64,000 bases of DNA. Origin: Pisaster brevispinus (taxonomy: Eukaryota > Echinodermata > Asteroidea > Forcipulatida > Asteriidae). This document shows, in pieces, positions 53,201 through 64,000 of this stretch; the first letter of the stretch is position 1; every line of letters starts with the position of its first letter. The DNA lies in contig JAMKCF010000008.1 in NCBI GenBank assembly GCA_023634235.1, positions 17,357,558-17,421,557 on the forward strand. Direction: 5' to 3'. The translations under genes and the position numbers were made by a program. The notes beneath the pieces were generated by a model, which saw only the letters and a list, made by a program, of their open reading frames with translations, was not told the origin of the DNA and did no database searches.

Positions 53201-56200
53201 AGGCCTTGGTGCAGCAAGGCCTTGGTGCAGCAAGGCCTTGGTGCAGCAAGGCCTTGGTGCAGCAAGGCCTTGGTGCAGCAAGGCCTTGGTGCAGCAAGGC
53301 CTTGGTGCAGCAAGGCCTTGGTGCAGCAAGGCCTTGGTGCAGCAAGGCCTTGGTGCAGCAAGGCCTTGGTGCAGCAAGGCCTTGGTGCAGCAAGGCCTTG
53401 GTGCAGCAAGGCCTTGGTGCAGCAAGGCCTTGGTGCAGCAAGGCCTTGGTGCAGCAAGGCCTTGGTGCAGCAAGGCCTTGGTGCAGCAAGGCCTTGGTGC
53501 AGCAAGGCCTTGGTGCAGCAAGGCCTTGGTGCAGCAAGGCCTTGGTGCAGCAAGGCCTTGGTGCAGCAAGGCCTTGGTGCAGCAAGGCCTTGGTGCAGCA
53601 AGGCCTTGGTGCAGCAAGGCCTTGGTGCAGCAAGGCCTTGGTGCAGCAAGGCCTTGGTGCAGCAAGGCCTTGGTGCAGCAAGGCCTTGGTGCAGCAAGGC
53701 CTTGGTGCAGCAAGGCCTTGGTGCAGCAAGGCCTTGGTGCAGCAAGGCCTTGGTGCAGCAAGGCCTTGGTGCAGCAAGGCCTTGGTGCAGCAAGGCCTTG
53801 GTGCAGCAAGGCCTTGGTGCAGCAAGGCCTTGGTGCAGCAAGGCCTTGGTGCAGCAAGGCCTTGGTGCAGCAAGGCCTTGGTGCAGCAAGGCCTTGGTGC
53901 AGCAAGGCCTTGGTGCAGCAAGGCCTTGGTGCAGCAAGGCCTTGGTGCAGCAAGGCCTTGGTGCAGCAAGGCCTTGGTGCAGCAAGGCCTTGGTGCAGCA
54001 AGGCCTTGGTGCAGCAAGGCCTTGGTGCAGCAAGGCCTTGGTGCAGCAAGGCCTTGGTGCAGCAAGGCCTTGGTGCAGCAAGGCCTTGGTGCAGCAAGGC
54101 CTTGGTGCAGCAAGGCCTTGGTGCAGCAAGGCCTTGGTGCAGCAAGGCCTTGGTGCAGCAAGGCCTTGGTGCAGCAAGGCCTTGGTGCAGCAAGGCCTTG
54201 GTGCAGCAAGGCCTTGGTGCAGCAAGGCCTTGGTGCAGCAAGGCCTTGGTGCAGCAAGGCCTTGGTGCAGCAAGGCCTTGGTGCAGCAAGGCCTTGGTGC
54301 AGCAAGGCCTTGGTGCAGCAAGGCCTTGGTGCAGCAAGGCCTTGGTGCAGCAAGGCCTTGGTGCAGCAAGGCCTTGGTGCAGCAAGGCCTTGGTGCAGCA
54401 AGGCCTTGGTGCAGCAAGGCCTTGGTGCAGCAAGGCCTTGGTGCAGCAAGGCCTTGGTGCAGCAAGGCCTTGGTGCAGCAAGGCCTTGGTGCAGCAAGGC
54501 CTTGGTGCAGCAAGGCCTTGGTGCAGCAAGGCCTTGGTGCAGCAAGGCCTTGGTGCAGCAAGGCCTTGGTGCAGCAAGGCCTTGGTGCAGCAAGGCCTTG
54601 GTGCAGCAAGGCCTTGGTGCAGCAAGGCCTTGGTGCAGCAAGGCCTTGGTGCAGCAAGGCCTTGGTGCAGCAAGGCCTTGGTGCAGCAAGGCCTTGGTGC
54701 AGCAAGGCCTTGGTGCAGCAAGGCCTTGGTGCAGCAAGGCCTTGGTGCAGCAAGGCCTTGGTGCAGCAAGGCCTTGGTGCAGCAAGGCCTTGGTGCAGCA
54801 AGGCCTTGGTGCAGCAAGGCCTTGGTGCAGCAAGGCCTTGGTGCAGCAAGGCCTTGGTGCAGCAAGGCCTTGGTGCAGCAAGGCCTTGGTGCAGCAAGGC
54901 CTTGGTGCAGCAAGGCCTTGGTGCAGCAAGGCCTTGGTGCAGCAAGGCCTTGGTGCAGCAAGGCCTTGGTGCAGCAAGGCCTTGGTGCAGCAAGGCCTTG
55001 GTGCAGCAAGGCCTTGGTGCAGCAAGGCCTTGGTGCAGCAAGGCCTTGGTGCAGCAAGGCCTTGGTGCAGCAAGGCCTTGGTGCAGCAAGGCCTTGGTGC
55101 AGCAAGGCCTTGGTGCAGCAAGGCCTTGGTGCAGCAAGGCCTTGCTGCAGCAAGGCCTTGCTGCAGCAAGGCCTTGGTGCAGCAAGGCCTTGGTGCAGCA
55201 AGGCCTTGGTGCAGCAAGGCCTTGGTGCAGCAAGGCCTTGGTGCAGCAAGGCCTTGGTGCAGCAAGGCCTTGGTGCAGCAAGGCCTTGGTGCAGCAAGGC
55301 CTTGGTGCAGCAAGGCCTTGGTGCAGCAAGGCCTTGGTGCAGCAAGGCCTTGGTGCAGCAAGGCCTTGGTGCAGCAAGGCCTTGGTGCAGCAAGGCCTTG
55401 GTGCAGCAAGGCCTTGGTGCAGCAAGGCCTTGGTGCAGCAAGGCCTTGGTGCAGCAAGGCCTTGGTGCAGCAAGGCCTTGGTGCAGCAAGGCCTTGGTGC
55501 AGCAAGGCCTTGGTGCAGCAAGGCCTTGGTGCAGCAAGGCCTTGGTGCAGCAAGGCCTTGGTGCAGCAAGGCCTTGGTGCAGCAAGGCCTTGGTGCAGCA
55601 AGGCCTTGGTGCAGCAAGGCCTTGGTGCAGCAAGGCCTTGGTGCAGCAAGGCCTTGGTGCAGCAAGGCCTTGGTGCAGCAAGGCCTTGGTGCAGCAAGGC
55701 CTTGGTGCAGCAAGGCCTTGGTGCAGCAAGGCCTTGGTGCAGCAAGGCCTTGGTGCAGCAAGGCCTTGGTGCAGCAAGGCCTTGGTGCAGCAAGGCCTTG
55801 GTGCAGCAAGGCCTTGGTGCAGCAAGGCCTTGGTGCAGCAAGGCCTTGGTGCAGCAAGGCCTTGGTGCAGCAAGGCCTTGGTGCAGCAAGGCCTTGGTGC
55901 AGCAAGGCCTTGGTGCAGCAAGGCCTTGGTGCAGCAAGGCCTTGGTGCAGCAAGGCCTTGGTGCAGCAAGGCCTTGGTGCAGCAAGGCCTTGGTGCAGCA
56001 AGGCCTTGGTGCAGCAAGGCCTTGGTGCAGCAAGGCCTTGGTGCAGCAAGGCCTTGGTGCAGCAAGGCCTTGGTGCAGCAAGGCCTTGGTGCAGCAAGGC
56101 CTTGGTGCAGCAAGGCCTTGGTGCAGCAAGGCCTTGGTGCAGCAAGGCCTTGGTGCAGCAAGGCCTTGGTGCAGCAAGGCCTTGGTGCAGCAAGGCCTTG

Positions 56201-59200
56201 GTGCAGCAAGGCCTTGGTGCAGCAAGGCCTTGGTGCAGCAAGGCCTTGGTGCAGCAAGGCCTTGGTGCAGCAAGGCCTTGGTGCAGCAAGGCCTTGGTGC
56301 AGCAAGGCCTTGGTGCAGCAAGGCCTTGGTGCAGCAAGGCCTTGGTGCAGCAAGGCCTTGGTGCAGCAAGGCCTTGGTGCAGCAAGGCCTTGGTGCAGCA
56401 AGGCCTTGGTGCAGCAAGGCCTTGGTGCAGCAAGGCCTTGGTGCAGCAAGGCCTTGGTGCAGCAAGGCCTTGGTGCAGCAAGGCCTTGGTGCAGCAAGGC
56501 CTTGGTGCAGCAAGGCCTTGGTGCAGCAAGGCCTTGGTGCAGCAAGGCCTTGGTGCAGCAAGGCCTTGGTGCAGCAAGGCCTTGGTGCAGCAAGGCCTTG
56601 GTGCAGCAAGGCCTTGGTGCAGCAAGGCCTTGGTGCAGCAAGGCCTTGGTGCAGCAAGGCCTTGGTGCAGCAAGGCCTTGGTGCAGCAAGGCCTTGGTGC
56701 AGCAAGGCCTTGGTGCAGCAAGGCCTTGGTGCAGCAAGGCCTTGGTGCAGCAAGGCCTTGGTGCAGCAAGGCCTTGGTGCAGCAAGGCCTTGGTGCAGCA
56801 AGGCCTTGGTGCAGCAAGGCCTTGGTGCAGCAAGGCCTTGGTGCAGCAAGGCCTTGGTGCAGCAAGGCCTTGGTGCAGCAAGGCCTTGGTGCAGCAAGGC
56901 CTTGGTGCAGCAAGGCCTTGGTGCAGCAAGGCCTTGGTGCAGCAAGGCCTTGGTGCAGCAAGGCCTTGGTGCAGCAAGGCCTTGGTGCAGCAAGGCCTTG
57001 GTGCAGCAAGGCCTTGGTGCAGCAAGGCCTTGGTGCAGCAAGGCCTTGGTGCAGCAAGGCCTTGGTGCAGCAAGGCCTTGGTGCAGCAAGGCCTTGGTGC
57101 AGCAAGGCCTTGGTGCAGCAAGGCCTTGGTGCAGCAAGGCCTTGGTGCAGCAAGGCCTTGGTGCAGCAAGGCCTTGGTGCAGCAAGGCCTTGGTGCAGCA
57201 AGGCCTTGGTGCAGCAAGGCCTTGGTGCAGCAAGGCCTTGGTGCAGCAAGGCCTTGGTGCAGCAAGGCCTTGGTGCAGCAAGGCCTTGGTGCAGCAAGGC
57301 CTTGGTGCAGCAAGGCCTTGGTGCAGCAAGGCCTTGGTGCAGCAAGGCCTTGGTGCAGCAAGGCCTTGGTGCAGCAAGGCCTTGGTGCAGCAAGGCCTTG
57401 GTGCAGCAAGGCCTTGGTGCAGCAAGGCCTTGGTGCAGCAAGGCCTTGGTGCAGCAAGGCCTTGGTGCAGCAAGGCCTTGGTGCAGCAAGGCCTTGGTGC
57501 AGCAAGGCCTTGGTGCAGCAAGGCCTTGGTGCAGCAAGGCCTTGGTGCAGCAAGGCCTTGGTGCAGCAAGGCCTTGGTGCAGCAAGGCCTTGGTGCAGCA
57601 AGGCCTTGGTGCAGCAAGGCCTTGGTGCAGCAAGGCCTTGGTGCAGCAAGGCCTTGGTGCAGCAAGGCCTTGGTGCAGCAAGGCCTTGGTGCAGCAAGGC
57701 CTTGGTGCAGCAAGGCCTTGGTGCAGCAAGGCCTTGGTGCAGCAAGGCCTTGGTGCAGCAAGGCCTTGGTGCAGCAAGGCCTTGGTGCAGCAAGGCCTTG
57801 GTGCAGCAAGGCCTTGGTGCAGCAAGGCCTTGGTGCAGCAAGGCCTTGGTGCAGCAAGGCCTTGGTGCAGCAAGGCCTTGGTGCAGCAAGGCCTTGGTGC
57901 AGCAAGGCCTTGGTGCAGCAAGGCCTTGGTGCAGCAATGCCTTGGTGCAGCAATGCCTTGGTGCAGCAATGCCTTGGTGCAGCAATGCCTTGGTGCAGCA
58001 ATGCCTTGGTGCAGCAATGCCTTGGTGCAGCAATGCCTTGGTGCAGCAATGCCTTGGTGCAGCAATGCCTTGGTGCAGCAATGCCTTGGTGCAGCAATGC
58101 CTTGGTGCAGCAATGCCTTGGTGCAGCAATGCCTTGGTGCAGCAATGCCTTGGTGCAGCAATGCCTTGGTGCAGCAATGCCTTGGTGCAGCAATGCCTTG
58201 GTGCAGCAATGCCTTGGTGCAGCAATGCCTTGGTGCAGCAATGCCTTGGTGCAGCAATGCCTTGGTGCAGCAATGCCTTGGTGCAGCAATGCCTTGGTGC
58301 AGCAATGCCTTGGTGCAGCAATGCCTTGGTGCAGCAATGCCTTGGTGCAGCAATGCCTTGGTGCAGCAATGCCTTGGTGCAGCAATGCCTTGGTGCAGCA
58401 ATGCCTTGGTGCAGCAATGCCTTGGTGCAGCAATGCCTTGGTGCAGCAATGCCTTGGTGCAGCAATGCCTTGGTGCAGCAATGCCTTGGTGCAGCAATGC
58501 CTTGGTGCAGCAATGCCTTGGTGCAGCAATGCCTTGGTGCAGCAATGCCTTGGTGCAGCAATGCCTTGGTGCAGCAATGCCTTGGTGCAGCAATGCCTTG
58601 GTGCAGCAATGCCTTGGTGCAGCAATGCCTTGGTGCAGCAATGCCTTGGTGCAGCAATGCCTTGGTGCAGCAATGCCTTGGTGCAGCAATGCCTTGGTGC
58701 AGCAATGCCTTGGTGCAGCAATGCCTTGGTGCAGCAATGCCTTGGTGCAGCAATGCCTTGGTGCAGCAATGCCTTGGTGCAGCAATGCCTTGGTGCAGCA
58801 ATGCCTTGGTGCAGCAATGCCTTGGTGCAGCAATGCCTTGGTGCAGCAATGCCTTGGTGCAGCAATGCCTTGGTGCAGCAATGCCTTGGTGCAGCAATGC
58901 CTTGGTGCAGCAATGCCTTGGTGCAGCAATGCCTTGGTGCAGCAATGCCTTGGTGCAGCAATGCCTTGGTGCAGCAATGCCTTGGTGCAGCAATGCCTTG
59001 GTGCAGCAATGCCTTGGTGCAGCAATGCCTTGGTGCAGCAATGCCTTGGTGCAGCAATGCCTTGGTGCAGCAATGCCTTGGTGCAGCAATGCCTTGGTGC
59101 AGCAATGCCTTGGTGCAGCAATGCCTTGGTGCAGCAATGCCTTGGTGCAGCAATGCCTTGGTGCAGCAATGCCTTGGTGCAGCAATGCCTTGGTGCAGCA

Positions 59201-61388
59201 ATGCCTTGGTGCAGCAATGCCTTGGTGCAGCAATGCCTTGGTGCAGCAATGCCTTGGTGCAGCAATGCCTTGGTGCAGCAATGCCTTGGTGCAGCAATGC
59301 CTTGGTGCAGCAATGCCTTGGTGCAGCAATGCCTTGGTGCAGCAATGCCTTGGTGCAGCAATGCCTTGGTGCAGCAATGCCTTGGTGCAGCAATGCCTTG
59401 GTGCAGCAATGCCTTGGTGCAGCAATGCCTTGGTGCAGCAATGCCTTGGTGCAGCAATGCCTTGGTGCAGCAATGCCTTGGTGCAGCAATGCCTTGGTGC
59501 AGCAATGCCTTGGTGCAGCAATGCCTTGGTGCAGCAATGCCTTGGTGCAGCAATGCCTTGGTGCAGCAATGCCTTGGTGCAGCAATGCCTTGGTGCAGCA
59601 ATGCCTTGGTGCAGCAATGCCTTGGTGCAGCAATGCCTTGGTGCAGCAATGCCTTGGTGCAGCAATGCCTTGGTGCAGCAATGCCTTGGTGCAGCAATGC
59701 CTTGGTGCAGCAATGCCTTGGTGCAGCAATGCCTTGGTGCAGCAATGCCTTGGTGCAGCAATGCCTTGGTGCAGCAATGCCTTGGTGCAGCAATGCCTTG
59801 GTGCAGCAATGCCTTGGTGCAGCAATGCCTTGGTGCAGCAATGCCTTGGTGCAGCAATGCCTTGGTGCAGCAATGCCTTGGTGCAGCAATGCCTTGGTGC
59901 AGCAATGCCTTGGTGCAGCAATGCCTTGGTGCAGCAATGCCTTGGTGCAGCAATGCCTTGGTGCAGCAATGCCTTGGTGCAGCAATGCCTTGGTGCAGCA
60001 ATGCCTTGGTGCAGCAATGCCTTGGTGCAGCAATGCCTTGGTGCAGCAATGCCTTGGTGCAGCAATGCCTTGGTGCAGCAATGCCTTGGTGCAGCAATGC
60101 CTTGGTGCAGCAATGCCTTGGTGCAGCAATGCCTTGGTGCAGCAATGCCTTGGTGCAGCAATGCCTTGGTGCAGCAATGCCTTGGTGCAGCAATGCCTTG
60201 GTGCAGCAATGCCTTGGTGCAGCAATGCCTTGGTGCAGCAATGCCTTGGTGCAGCAATGCCTTGGTGCAGCAATGCCTTGGTGCAGCAATGCCTTGGTGC
60301 AGCAATGCCTTGGTGCAGCAATGCCTTGGTGCAGCAATGCCTTGGTGCAGCAATGCCTTGGTGCAGCAATGCCTTGGTGCAGCAATGCCTTGGTGCAGCA
60401 ATGCCTTGGTGCAGCAATGCCTTGGTGCAGCAATGCCTTGGTGCAGCAATGCCTTGGTGCAGCAATGCCTTGGTGCAGCAATGCCTTGGTGCAGCAATGC
60501 CTTGGTGCAGCAATGCCTTGGTGCAGCAATGCCTTGGTGCAGCAATGCCTTGGTGCAGCAATGCCTTGGTGCAGCAATGCCTTGGTGCAGCAATGCCTTG
60601 GTGCAGCAATGCCTTGGTGCAGCAATGCCTTGGTGCAGCAATGCCTTGGTGCAGCAATGCCTTGGTGCAGCAATGCCTTGGTGCAGCAATGCCTTGGTGC
60701 AGCAATGCCTTGGTGCAGCAATGCCTTGGTGCAGCAATGCCTTGGTGCAGCAATGCCTTGGTGCAGCAATGCCTTGGTGCAGCAATGCCTTGGTGCAGCA
60801 ATGCCTTGGTGCAGCAATGCCTTGGTGCAGCAATGCCTTGGTGCAGCAATGCCTTGGTGCAGCAATGCCTTGGTGCAGCAATGCCTTGGTGCAGCAATGC
60901 CTTGGTGCAGCAATGCCTTGGTGCAGCAATGCCTTGGTGCAGCAATGCCTTGGTGCAGCAATGCCTTGGTGCAGCAATGCCTTGGTGCAGCAATGCCTTG
61001 GTGCAGCAATGCCTTGGTGCAGCAATGCCTTGGTGCAGCAATGCCTTGGTGCAGCAATGCCTTGGTGCAGCAATGCCTTGGTGCAGCAATGCCTTGGTGC
61101 AGCAATGCCTTGGTGCAGCAATGCCTTGGTGCAGCAATGCCTTGGTGCAGCAATGCCTTGGTGCAGCAATGCCTTGGTGCAGCAATGCCTTGGTGCAGCA
61201 ATGCCTTGGTGCAGCAATGCCTTGGTGCAGCAATGCCTTGGTGCAGCAATGCCTTGGTGCAGCAATGCCTTGGTGCAGCAATGCCTTGGTGCAGCAATGC
61301 CTTGGTGCAGCAATGCCTTGGTGCAGCAATGCCTTGGTGCAGCAATGCCTTGGTGCAGCAATGCCTTGGTGCAGCAATGCCTTGGTGC
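47206..61388. repeat. 14.2-kb minisatellite of a 16-bp nearly self-complementary unit (~886 copies)
   Basis: Plus-strand unit GGTGCAGCAAGGCCTT (type A) from about 47.2 to 57.93 kb, about 670 copies; type B, GGTGCAGCAATGCCTT, from 57938 to 61388, 216 copies without exception seen. Variants inside A: GCTGCAGC units at 47257; at 48185, 48201, 48233, 48249, 48265; at 48585, 48601, 48633, 48649; at 55145, 55161; one early B unit at 47238; one unit with AAGGCATT at 47716. The type A unit matches its own reverse complement at 14 of 16 positions, and the GCTGCAGC variant at all 16. The unit contains no CpG. Since 16 is not a multiple of 3, every frame reads the same 16-residue cycle and none has a stop. 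Confidence 0.97.
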
Positions 61389-61441
61389 ATGCCGCGGACA
61401 CGCCGCGCACCTGCGTTTCCAAAGTTTCCCTATTTCGCGGT

Positions 61442-61525
61442 GAGCAGTGTGCTGTGTGCTGTGTGCTGTGTGCTGTGTGCTGTGTGCTGTGTGCTGTGTG
61501 CTGTGTGCAGTGTGCAGTATGCAGT
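61442..61525 (+). repeat. (GTGTGCT)n 7-bp microsatellite
   Basis: About nine copies of gtgctgt with the last two decayed to gtgtgca. It is separated from the 16-bp array by about 50 bp of G+C-rich unique sequence (tgccgcggacacgccgcgcac). Confidence 0.9.
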
Positions 61526-61534
61526 TAAAAAAGA

Positions 61535-61610
61535 TTTGCACGAGCGTGATTCGAACCTCTCCCCTTCTCTCTTCAAGTCGGCCGTCTTACCTCTGCGCTA
61601 AATTACTGCC
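61535..61610 (-). repeat. tRNA-Ser-like sequence
   Basis: Minus strand: taatttagcgcagaggtaagacggccgacttgaagagag, then gagaggttcgaatcacgctcgtgc. A box TAGCGCAGAGGTAAG, an ACTTGAA anticodon-loop-like segment and B box GGTTCGAATCACG are recognisable. A second copy is at 63570-63640. Acceptor stems do not pair well, so it is tRNA-like, not a confident tRNA gene. Confidence 0.55.
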
Positions 61611-61679
61611 CACCACCACCCTTTCGTTTTTCCAATATATAGTATTTACTTAATTTCTTAAGAAGGTAAAAGGAAATAT

Positions 61680-62035
61680 GTTGCTTTTTTTTCCAACCAG
61701 TACTCGAACCCGGGTCTTAGGATATGAAAGACCATCACCTATCCAGTTGTGCTAACCGACTGATATACTGGAAGTGTTGTTTATTGTAGAGATATATAAT
61801 TCTTCACTTCCTTTGTAAGATAAAAAACACAACCCCACTGGGGATCGAACCTGGGTCTTGCGATTTACAAGACCATCACCGATCCAGTTGTGCTAACCGA
61901 CTGATACACTGGAAGCGTTGTTTATTTTAGAGATATATAATTCTTCACTTCCTTCGTAAGATAAAAAACACAACCCCACTGGGGTTCGAACCCGGGTCTT
62001 GCGATTTGCACATACATAAACTATTAACTGTCCAG
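61680..62035 (-). repeat. tRNA-like units, older divergent part of the tandem block
   Basis: Three units carry cgaacc(c/t)gggtctt on the plus strand; two of them also carry ccagttgtgctaaccgactgat. On the minus strand this is box A TTAGCACAACTGGAT and box B GGTTCGA. The spacer has gttgtttatt(g/t)tagagatatataattcttcacttcctt(t/c)gtaagataaaaaacacaaccccactgggg, repeated about 140 bp apart. Confidence 0.65.
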
Positions 62036-62089
62036 CTCATAAAGGTTGCTGTATATTTCAGATATTAATAATATTGTCTACCACCACCT

Positions 62090-63160
62090 TTTGGTTTTCC
62101 ACTATATAGTATCTACTTAATTTCCTATGAAGGTAAAAGGAAATTTGTTGCTTTTGTCATATCATCCAACCAGTACCCAAACCTCCGTCTTTCGGTATGC
62201 AAGACCATCACCTATCCAGTTGTGCTAACTGACTGATCTACTGGACGTGTTCTTTATTTTAGATATAGATATTAGTTTTTTCCAATATATAGTGTCTACT
62301 TTATTTCCTATGAAGGTAAAAGGAAAATCTGTTGCTTTTGTCATCCAACCAGTACTCAAACCCGGGTCTTTCGGTATGCAAGACCGTCACCTATCTAGTT
62401 GTGCTAACCGACTGATATACTGGAAGCGTTGTTTATTTTAGATATAGATATTGTTTTTTCCCAATATATAGTGTCTACTTAATTTCCTATGAAGGTAAAA
62501 GGAAATCTGTTGCTTTTGTCATCCAACCAGCACTCGAACCCGGGTGTTTCGGTATGCAAGCCCATCAACTATCCAGTTGTGCTAACTGACTGATCTACTG
62601 GACGTGTTCTTTATTTTAGATATAGATATTAGTTTTTTCCAATATATAGTGTCTACTTTATTTCCTATGAAGGTAAAAGGAAAATCTGTTGCTTTTGTCA
62701 TCCAACCAGTACTCAAACCCGGGTCTTTCGGTATGCAAGACCGTCACCTATCTAGTTGTGCTAACCGACTGATATACTGGAAGCGTTGTTTATTTTAGAT
62801 ATAGATATTGTTTTTTCCCAATATATAGTGTCTACTTAATTTCCTATGAAGGTAAAAGGAAATCTGTTGCTTTTGTCATCCAACCAGCACTCGAACCCGG
62901 GTGTTTCGGTATGCAAGCCCATCACCTATCCAGTTGTGCTAACTGACTGATCTACTGGACGTGTTCTTTATTTTAGATATAGATATTGTTTTTTCCAATA
63001 TATAGTGTCTACTTAATTTCCTATGAAGATAAAAAGGAAATCTGTTGCTTTTGTCATCAAACCAGAACTCGAACCCGGGTCTTTCGGTATGCAAGACCAT
63101 CACCTATCCAGTTGTGCTAACTGACTGATCTACTGGACGTGTTCTTTATTTAATAAAATT
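62090..63160 (-). repeat. 178-bp tandem repeat with tRNA-like core; 357-bp dimer repeated
   Basis: Six units, marked by ccaatatatagtgtctac at about 62099, 62281, 62460, 62639, 62817 and 62995 (spacing 178-182). Each has a minus-strand tRNA-like core: cggttagcacaactggataggtg (A box/D arm), ggtcttgcataccgaaagacc (6-bp-stem arm), cgggttcgagtactgg (T arm with 4 of 5 pairs). 62247-62441 and 62604-62798 are identical in translation, so the last duplication copied a two-unit block. Confidence 0.8.
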
Positions 63161-63179
63161 CTTTACCTTGTATAGTAAT

Positions 63180-64000
63180 ATGAAAAACAACAACCCGCTG
63201 TGGTTCGAACCCGGATCTTATGGACTGCACAGTCATAAACTATCTAGTTGCGCTAACTGTCCAGCTATCTAAGGGTGTCTTACATTTAAGATATAAACAG
63301 TACTTTACATTAATTTAGTCTTAAATAATAAATTTTTTTAAAAACCAACAACAACAATATGCTGCGATTTGAACCGGGGTTTTGCACTGTGCACTTCCAC
63401 GAACTACTCTTCGTATCCAGTTGTGCTGACTATCCTCCCGGTAAAAAAAATAATCTTGTTTTGTTTATTGGAGAACATAATTCTTTTTACAATTAGTTTT
63501 TTTGATCTAACTTGTATACCAGGATTTAAACCCCGGCCCTGTGGTTTCGGAGTTTTCAGTTATAAAAGTTCGTGTTTCGAACCTTTCGCCTTCTCTCTCT
63601 TCAAGTCGCCCGCCTTACCTCTGCGCTAAGTTACTGACAACCACCCTTTGGTTTTTTCAATACATAGTGTCATTTTCATTTCTTATGAAGGTAAAAAGAA
63701 ATCTATTGCTTGATCTGATCCAACCTGGATTTGCACAACAGTCATAAAATATCCAGTTGCGTTAATTGTCCAGCTAATTAAGGGTGTTTTACATTTAAGA
63801 TATAAATAATAGTTTACATTTATTTAGAGTCAGGCCTAAATAAATAATTAAAATTATAATAATACAACAAGCTGCCCATCGTACCGGGGTTTTGCACTAT
63901 GCACTTCCACGAACTACTCTTCGTATCCAGTTGCGCTGACTATCCTCCCGGTAAAAATAATAATAGTGTTTTGTTTATTGGAGAGCATTACTTTTTTACC
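63180..64000 (-). repeat. ~510-bp repeat with further tRNA-like segments, running off the window
   Basis: The block gaac(c/t)ggggttttgcact(g/a)tgcacttccacgaactactcttcgtatccagttg(t/c)gctgactatcctcccggtaaaa (split here) occurs at about 63371-63445 and 63880-63952. The block gt(c/t)cagct.a(t/c)(c/t)taagggtgt.ttacatttaagatataaa occurs at about 63259 and 63767. Several carry the ttcgaaccc / gttg(c/t)gctaact A/B-box pair. The array continues beyond the window. Confidence 0.7.

Noticed and set aside
47206..61388. CRISPR array
   Set aside because: No spacers: units are contiguous 16-mers. The surrounding DNA is spliced animal genome.
47056..61601. Six overlapping open frames of about 4,770-4,820 codons, three on each strand
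   Set aside because: A consequence of a 16-bp stop-free repeat: 48 nt make one 16-residue cycle, identical in every frame. All six frames open at once, no splice or family signal, and flanking residues differ with no protein features. Not genes.
62247..62798. Two identical 64-aa frames
   Set aside because: Copies of the 357-bp dimer of the tRNA-like tandem repeat; the frames are incidental.

Overview
The window is animal nuclear DNA: three spliced protein-coding genes with GT-AG introns, many degenerate tRNA-derived SINEs, non-autonomous DNA transposons with TTAA or TA target sites, and 5'-truncated LINEs. The proteins are clearly animal but diverged from vertebrate orthologues. The repeat content suits an invertebrate deuterostome (echinoderm, hemichordate or lancelet); the species cannot be fixed from this sequence.

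Three complete genes lie head-to-tail on the minus strand. In transcriptional order they are MEAK7/TLDC1 (44106 to 35198, 8 coding exons, 476 aa), NAPG/gamma-SNAP (31956 to 21281, 10 exons, 316 aa) and COQ9 (17440 to 8107, 7 exons, 310 aa). I placed every coding exon by hand from homology, splice sites and phase; all phases join and each protein runs from ATG to stop. The genes act separately: lysosomal/mTOR-linked TLDc protein, SNARE-disassembly adaptor, and mitochondrial ubiquinone-synthesis lipid-binding protein. Nothing suggests an operon-like relationship.

Regions: 1-8.1 kb is repeat-rich intergenic DNA (SINEs, several MITEs, an AAAC microsatellite, a short TTAGGG-like tract, a LINE tail). 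8.1-17.4 kb is COQ9, with a candidate 1.05-kb DNA transposon in intron 1. 21.3-32 kb is NAPG, whose intron 4 holds layered, nested transposons. 35.2-44.1 kb is MEAK7, whose intron 7 carries degenerate tandem copies of the exon 7/intron junction. 44.2-47.1 kb is intergenic with an inverted-repeat element and a strong hairpin.

The outstanding object is a 14.2-kb minisatellite (about 47.2-61.39 kb) of about 886 copies of a 16-bp unit that is almost its own reverse complement. It has a sharp switch at 57.94 kb from one unit variant to another, which then continues for 216 copies with no exception seen. It is open in all six frames, which follows from the period and is not evidence of coding. Downstream lie a 7-bp microsatellite and, from 61.5 kb to the window end, tandem repeats of 178 bp and about 510 bp carrying tRNA-like A-box/B-box sequences.
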